A DNA stretch of 64,000 nucleotides, taken from NCBI RefSeq assembly GCF_000342005.1, contig NZ_AOHO01000077.1, positions 1 through 64,000 on the forward strand. The letters are read 5' to 3'. Position numbers and translations under genes: made by a program. This DNA comes from Amycolatopsis decaplanina DSM 44594 (lineage in GTDB: Bacteria > Actinomycetota > Actinomycetes > Mycobacteriales > Pseudonocardiaceae). Position 1 is the first letter of the stretch. Each line of letters opens with the position of its first letter. Positions 60,707 through 64,000 of this stretch are shown one piece after another. The notes below the pieces were generated by a model. That model had not been told where the DNA came from. It did no database searches and was given only the letters and a program-made list of their open reading frames with translations.

Positions 60707-62158
60707 TTGATCAACACACGAACGCCGCCGCGCGCCGCCGACCGGATGGGCGGGGAGGCCTGGGGCATGCTCCTGGTGCTGTGCGGCGCCATCTTCCTGG
60801 AGGGCATCGACGTCGCGATGCTGAACGTGGCGTTGCCGTCCATCCGGGCCGAACTCGGCCTGTCGACCGCTACGCTCAGCGGCGTGGTGAGCGCCTACGT
60901 GCTCGGCTACGGCGGGTTCATGCTGCTGGGCGGGCGCGCCGCCGACCTGTACGGCCGCCGCCGCATGTTCCTCACCTGGCTGATGGTGTTCCTCGTCTTC
61001 TCCGGGCTGGGCGGATTCGCCACCGAGGGCTGGATGCTGCTGCTCGCCCGGTTCATCACCGGCGTCGCCGCGGCCTTCATGACCCCCGCCGGCCTGTCGA
61101 TCATCACCACGAGCTTCGAAGAAGGCCCCCAACGCACCAAGGCCCTGCTGTTCTACGCCGGCACCGCGGCGGGCGGTTTCTCGCTCGGCCTGGTCATCGG
61201 CGGGCTGCTGACCAGGATCGACTGGCGCTGGGTGTTCTTCACGCCGGTGATCCTGTCCGCCGTCATCCTGTCCGCCGCGCTCTGGCTCATCAAGGAACCG
61301 GTGAAGCGGGTCCGCGTCCCCCGGCGCCTGGACCTCGGTGGAGCCGTCACCGTGACCGTGGCGATGCTGCTGCTCGCCTACGGGGTGGTCCGGCTGGAGC
61401 ACCCCGGACAGGGCTGGGGCTGGACGGTCGCTTCCTTGGCCGGGGGAGTGGCGGCGCTGGCGGCCTTCGTGGCCATCGAACGCCGCTCGCCCGCGCCACT
61501 GGTGCGGTTGGGCATCCTCAGGTCGGGACCGCTGATGCGGGCGAACACCAGCGCCCTGCTCTACGCGGGTTCCTTCTTCGGGTTCCAGTTCCTCGTGACG
61601 TTGTACCTGCAGGAACTCCGGGGCTGGTCGACGCTCGAGACGAGCCTGGCGCTGCTGGCGACCGGGATCGACGCGATCCTCGCGCCGACGCTGACCCCTC
61701 GGCTGGTGGCGAAGTTCGGCAACACGCGGGTGATCTTCGGCGGCCTCGTGCTCGCTGTGGTGGCGTACGCGCTCTTCCTGCCGCTGGGCATGGACTGGAC
61801 GTACGCGGCGATGTTCCCGTCGATGATCCTTCTGGGCCTCGGTTTCGCCCTCGCCTACGGGCCGTTGACGATCGTCGCCACCGACGGGATCGCCGAGGAC
61901 GAGCAGGGACTGGCGGGGGGCCTGCTGTACACGGCCTTCCAGTTCGGGGCGGCGCTCGGGCTGTCCGCGGTGACCGCGGTCAACGTCGCCGCGCTCGGTG
62001 ACGGTTCGCCGCAGGCCGCGCTCGGCGGTTTCCGGGCGGCGCTGGTCGTGCCGCTGGTGATGGCCGTCCTCGCCGCGATCGTCATCGCGTCCGGTCGTCA
62101 GCGTGTTTCGGCGAAGGAAGCCAGGTTGGCCAGCGAAGAGGCGATCCCCGCCTCGTGA
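60707..62158 (+). CDS. MFS drug-efflux-type transporter
   Basis: 483 residues, about fourteen membrane helices, DHA2-like. The motif A loop is GGRAADLYGRRRMF (about 72-85), and motif C-like GLVIGGLL is present. TTG 60707 is chosen for the GAGGGAG site seven bases before; upstream codons read into the promoter. Probably controlled by the HxlR protein next door. Distance from the cluster (12 kb) argues against it being the enediyne exporter. Confidence 0.88.
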   Translation: MINTRTPPRAADRMGGEAWGMLLVLCGAIFLEGIDVAMLNVALPSIRAELGLSTATLSGVVSAYVLGYGGFMLLGGRAADLYGRRRMFLTWLMVFLVFSGLGGFATEGWMLLLARFITGVAAAFMTPAGLSIITTSFEEGPQRTKALLFYAGTAAGGFSLGLVIGGLLTRIDWRWVFFTPVILSAVILSAALWLIKEPVKRVRVPRRLDLGGAVTVTVAMLLLAYGVVRLEHPGQGWGWTVASLAGGVAALAAFVAIERRSPAPLVRLGILRSGPLMRANTSALLYAGSFFGFQFLVTLYLQELRGWSTLETSLALLATGIDAILAPTLTPRLVAKFGNTRVIFGGLVLAVVAYALFLPLGMDWTYAAMFPSMILLGLGFALAYGPLTIVATDGIAEDEQGLAGGLLYTAFQFGAALGLSAVTAVNVAALGDGSPQAALGGFRAALVVPLVMAVLAAIVIASGRQRVSAKEARLASEEAIPAS

Positions 62159-62562
62159 TCCGCCTGGCCGATGCCGGACGGCACGTCCGTCGCGGTGACG
62201 GTCACTTCGGTGCCGTCGCCCGCGACGGCGAGGTCCCAGGTCATCGTCATGGTGCCCGCGAACGCCGGGTCTTCGGACTCGAAAACGGCCGACTGCACCA
62301 CACGTTCCGGCGGATCCAGGTCGGCGAACCCGACTTCGACGACGTCCGTCGCGTCCGATGACTTGCCGGGCGCGGCGGACGCGTCGAGGTAGGTGAGGAT
62401 CATCCGGAAGCCGCCACCGGGCCGCGGATCCCACTGCTCGATCCGGCCCCGCATGCCTTCGGGTGGCAGCCAGGTTTCGAGGGCTTCCCTGTCGAGGAGG
62501 GCTTTGTAGACGGTCTCGGGCGGAGCGGCGATCACCCGGGTGCCGCTGTCGATCCTGTCCAT
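62098..62562 (-). CDS. SRPBCC/AHSA1-domain protein
   Basis: 154 residues of the START-like fold: VIAAPPETVYKALLDREALETWLPPEGM at the start and GWDLAVAGDGTEVTVTATD-type strands in the second half. Such proteins bind hydrophobic ligands; role unknown. ATG 62562. Its 3' end overlaps the convergent MFS gene by 61 nt. Confidence 0.85.
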   Translation of the reverse strand: MDRIDSGTRVIAAPPETVYKALLDREALETWLPPEGMRGRIEQWDPRPGGGFRMILTYLDASAAPGKSSDATDVVEVGFADLDPPERVVQSAVFESEDPAFAGTMTMTWDLAVAGDGTEVTVTATDVPSGIGQADHEAGIASSLANLASFAETR

Positions 62563-62627
62563 GGTCTCGAGTCTAGGGCGGATAAGCTGATCATCGCGGA
62601 TCACGGACGTCGGTGGTCCGGGGAGGG

Positions 62628-63119
62628 GTGATCCACATCGAGTACTTCACCGCCTGGTCCGCCTTCCTCGGCGGCTGGCTCCTAGTCGCCGGGCCCATGT
62701 ACCAGGGCGCGCTCGAACTCCGCGAGGAAAGCGAGCGGTTCGGAGATCTGCGGTCGGTCAAGGACACGCCCCGCCCCTCCTACGGCGAGCCCGTTTCGCG
62801 CTGGTGGTGGCTGCTGCCGCCGGTGGCCATCGCCAAGGAACGCCGGCGGCGGCGCAAGGTGCACCGCGAGGTCATGAAGTCGTTCACGGCCGAGCAGCGG
62901 CGCACCATGGCCACCTTCGCCAACAAGGCCCGCGGCTGGTTCATCGTGACCGCGGGCGCCTTCTTCATCGCCCTCAAGGAAACGTGGCACCTGAATCATC
63001 TGTACCACTGGCCTTTGTGGATCTATTTCGCGCTGGTGCTCGTCCCGCTGGCGCTGAGTTTCGCCCACACGTCACGGGGTGTCCGGCTCACCGTCCTCAT
63101 CATGGGTTCCGAGGAGTGA
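62628..63119 (+). CDS. Hypothetical membrane protein, 163 residues
   Basis: Three hydrophobic helices (about 8-27, 100-120 and 130-148) and a strongly basic cytoplasmic loop (KERRRRRKVHRE, about 70-81). Start GTG 62628 is uncertain; GTG 62613 is in frame. No family recognised. Convergent overlap of 20 nt with the amidase gene. Confidence 0.65.
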   Translation: MIHIEYFTAWSAFLGGWLLVAGPMYQGALELREESERFGDLRSVKDTPRPSYGEPVSRWWWLLPPVAIAKERRRRRKVHREVMKSFTAEQRRTMATFANKARGWFIVTAGAFFIALKETWHLNHLYHWPLWIYFALVLVPLALSFAHTSRGVRLTVLIMGSEE

Positions 63120-64000
63120 TGGTGTCGCGGGTGATCGACTCCACCTTCTCCTGCGCCTTCTTGGCGTCGGTGACCCAGAGCTTGTAGAAGTCGAACGGGC
63201 AGTCCGCCACGCCCTTGTCGCCTTCGCCGGCGTCCTGCACGCCGGTGTAACCGCGGTGCAGCAGCTTGAAGATGTGGTTCTGCGACTGGTCGTAGGCCCG
63301 CGCGTCGCGGATCGCCGAGACCGACAGCTGCGCGTACTGGATCCCGTATTCCTCTTCGCCGGTCTCGCCGAGCGTGCGCCCGTCGAAGCCGATGATCGCG
63401 GAATGGCCGAAGTACGAGTACACGCCGTCGAAACCGGCGGCGTTCGCCACGGCCACGTAGCAGTTGTTGGCCCATGCCATCGCCTTGGCCATCAGGACCT
63501 GCTGCTCCTTGGCCGGGTACATGTAGCCCTGGCAGCGCACGATCAGTTCGGCGCCCTTCATCGCGCAGTCGCGCCAGATCTCCGGGTAGTTCCCGTCGTC
63601 GCAGATGATCAGCGAGATCTTCATGCCCTTGGGGCCGTCGCTGACGTAGGTGTCTTCGCCGGGGTACCAGCCTTCGATCGGGCACCACGGCAGGATCTTG
63701 CGGTACTTCTGGACGATCTCGCCGCGGTCGTTGATGAGCACGAGCGTGTTGTACGGCGGCTTGTCCGGGTGGTCTTCGTGCCGCTCGCCGGTGATGGAGA
63801 AAACGCCCCAGGTCCGGGCTTCCCGGCACGCGGCGGCGAAGATCTCGGTCTCCTCGCCGGGGATGGTCGCCGCGGTCTCGTACATCTCGCCCGCGTCGTA
63901 CATGATGCCCTGCGTCGAGTACTCCGGGAACACCACGAGGTCCATGCCCGGCAGTCCGGACTTCATGCCCACCACCATTTCGGCGATCTTGCGGGCGTTG
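63100..64000 (-). CDS. amiE: Aliphatic amidase (partial, N-terminus beyond window)
   Basis: The last 300 residues are present; the start lies outside. Nitrilase superfamily: catalytic Glu in VVFPEYSTQG, Lys in YRKILPWCPIEGWYPG, Cys in LIICDDGNYPEIWRDCA. These, with the conserved GHSAIIGFDGRTLGE segment, match aliphatic amidase (acylamide amidohydrolase), which releases ammonia from short aliphatic amides. Cytoplasmic, usually hexameric. Open at the window edge without a start codon. Confidence 0.92.
   Translation of the reverse strand, partial: NARKIAEMVVGMKSGLPGMDLVVFPEYSTQGIMYDAGEMYETAATIPGEETEIFAAACREARTWGVFSITGERHEDHPDKPPYNTLVLINDRGEIVQKYRKILPWCPIEGWYPGEDTYVSDGPKGMKISLIICDDGNYPEIWRDCAMKGAELIVRCQGYMYPAKEQQVLMAKAMAWANNCYVAVANAAGFDGVYSYFGHSAIIGFDGRTLGETGEEEYGIQYAQLSVSAIRDARAYDQSQNHIFKLLHRGYTGVQDAGEGDKGVADCPFDFYKLWVTDAKKAQEKVESITRDTITPRNP

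Noticed and set aside
60707..62158. Cluster exporter for the enediyne
   Set aside because: It is paired with its own Cys-armed HxlR regulator and lies 12 kb outside the last cluster regulator.
1..64000. tRNA genes or complete insertion sequences
   Set aside because: No cloverleaf-like segment or transposase frame could be recognised by eye; only the MITE-like element at 39636-39803 has terminal repeats.

Overview
The window is about 64 kb of very GC-rich actinobacterial DNA. Codon use, mycothiol-type enzymes, SARP and DesR-type regulators, a LigD-type end-joining pair and several intergenic palindrome families point to the Pseudonocardiaceae, most likely Amycolatopsis. That genus call is inference; no marker gene other than a 5S rRNA tail is present.

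Layout. 1-8.0 kb is housekeeping and metal chemistry: the 3' end of a 5S rRNA gene with its terminator, cobF, a CsoR-controlled copper export operon (copZ, a 56-residue His-tailed membrane protein, copA, convergent csoR), a YCII protein, a DivIVA-like coiled-coil protein, a mycothiol-dependent isomerase-family protein and a CopC-CopD fusion coupled to a His-rich membrane protein. 8.2-48.8 kb is a biosynthetic gene cluster with its regulators. 48.8-64 kb returns to ordinary genes: a YbdK ligase, proline iminopeptidase, tyrosine phosphatase, a DUF4097 protein, split LigD ligase and polymerase, an amino-acid decarboxylase with a permease, a ROK regulator, an HxlR/MFS pair, and an aliphatic amidase cut by the window end.

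The cluster has two biosynthetic cores. The first is an enediyne warhead cassette: unbL-unbV-unbU-P450-(small protein)-GMC oxidoreductase in one tightly overlapping run (15.0-22.7 kb), then the iterative enediyne polyketide synthase pksE, the hot-dog thioesterase and a flavin reductase (25.4-32.2 kb). The presence of the flavin reductase, P450, DUF and GMC set resembles the accessory genes of nine-membered enediyne pathways. The second core is a TOMM-type RiPP machinery: an E1-like/YcaO cyclodehydratase and a SagB-type azoline dehydrogenase (9.9-13.7 kb). About 25 kb away lies a 63-residue peptide gene whose C-terminus (NCFTGACCTAPPLAEAS) looks like a TOMM core, preceded by an FAD enzyme, an unknown protein and an AhpD-like protein, and followed by its own terminator. 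An acyl-CoA carboxylase beta/epsilon pair, a second AhpD/CMD protein and a secreted ricin-type lectin also lie inside.

Regulation is unusually redundant. An HxlR+SARP pair occurs on both sides (8.2-9.7 and 43.2-44.8 kb), an AraC+DUF1702 pair also occurs twice (14.0-16.2 and 46.0-47.8 kb), and there are three near-identical LuxR-type response regulators around one tandem (two-in-one) histidine kinase. A 25-nt motif lies at the same distance upstream of pksE and of a start codon that leads into the CMD gene. The most interesting proposal is that this is a hybrid enediyne-RiPP locus.
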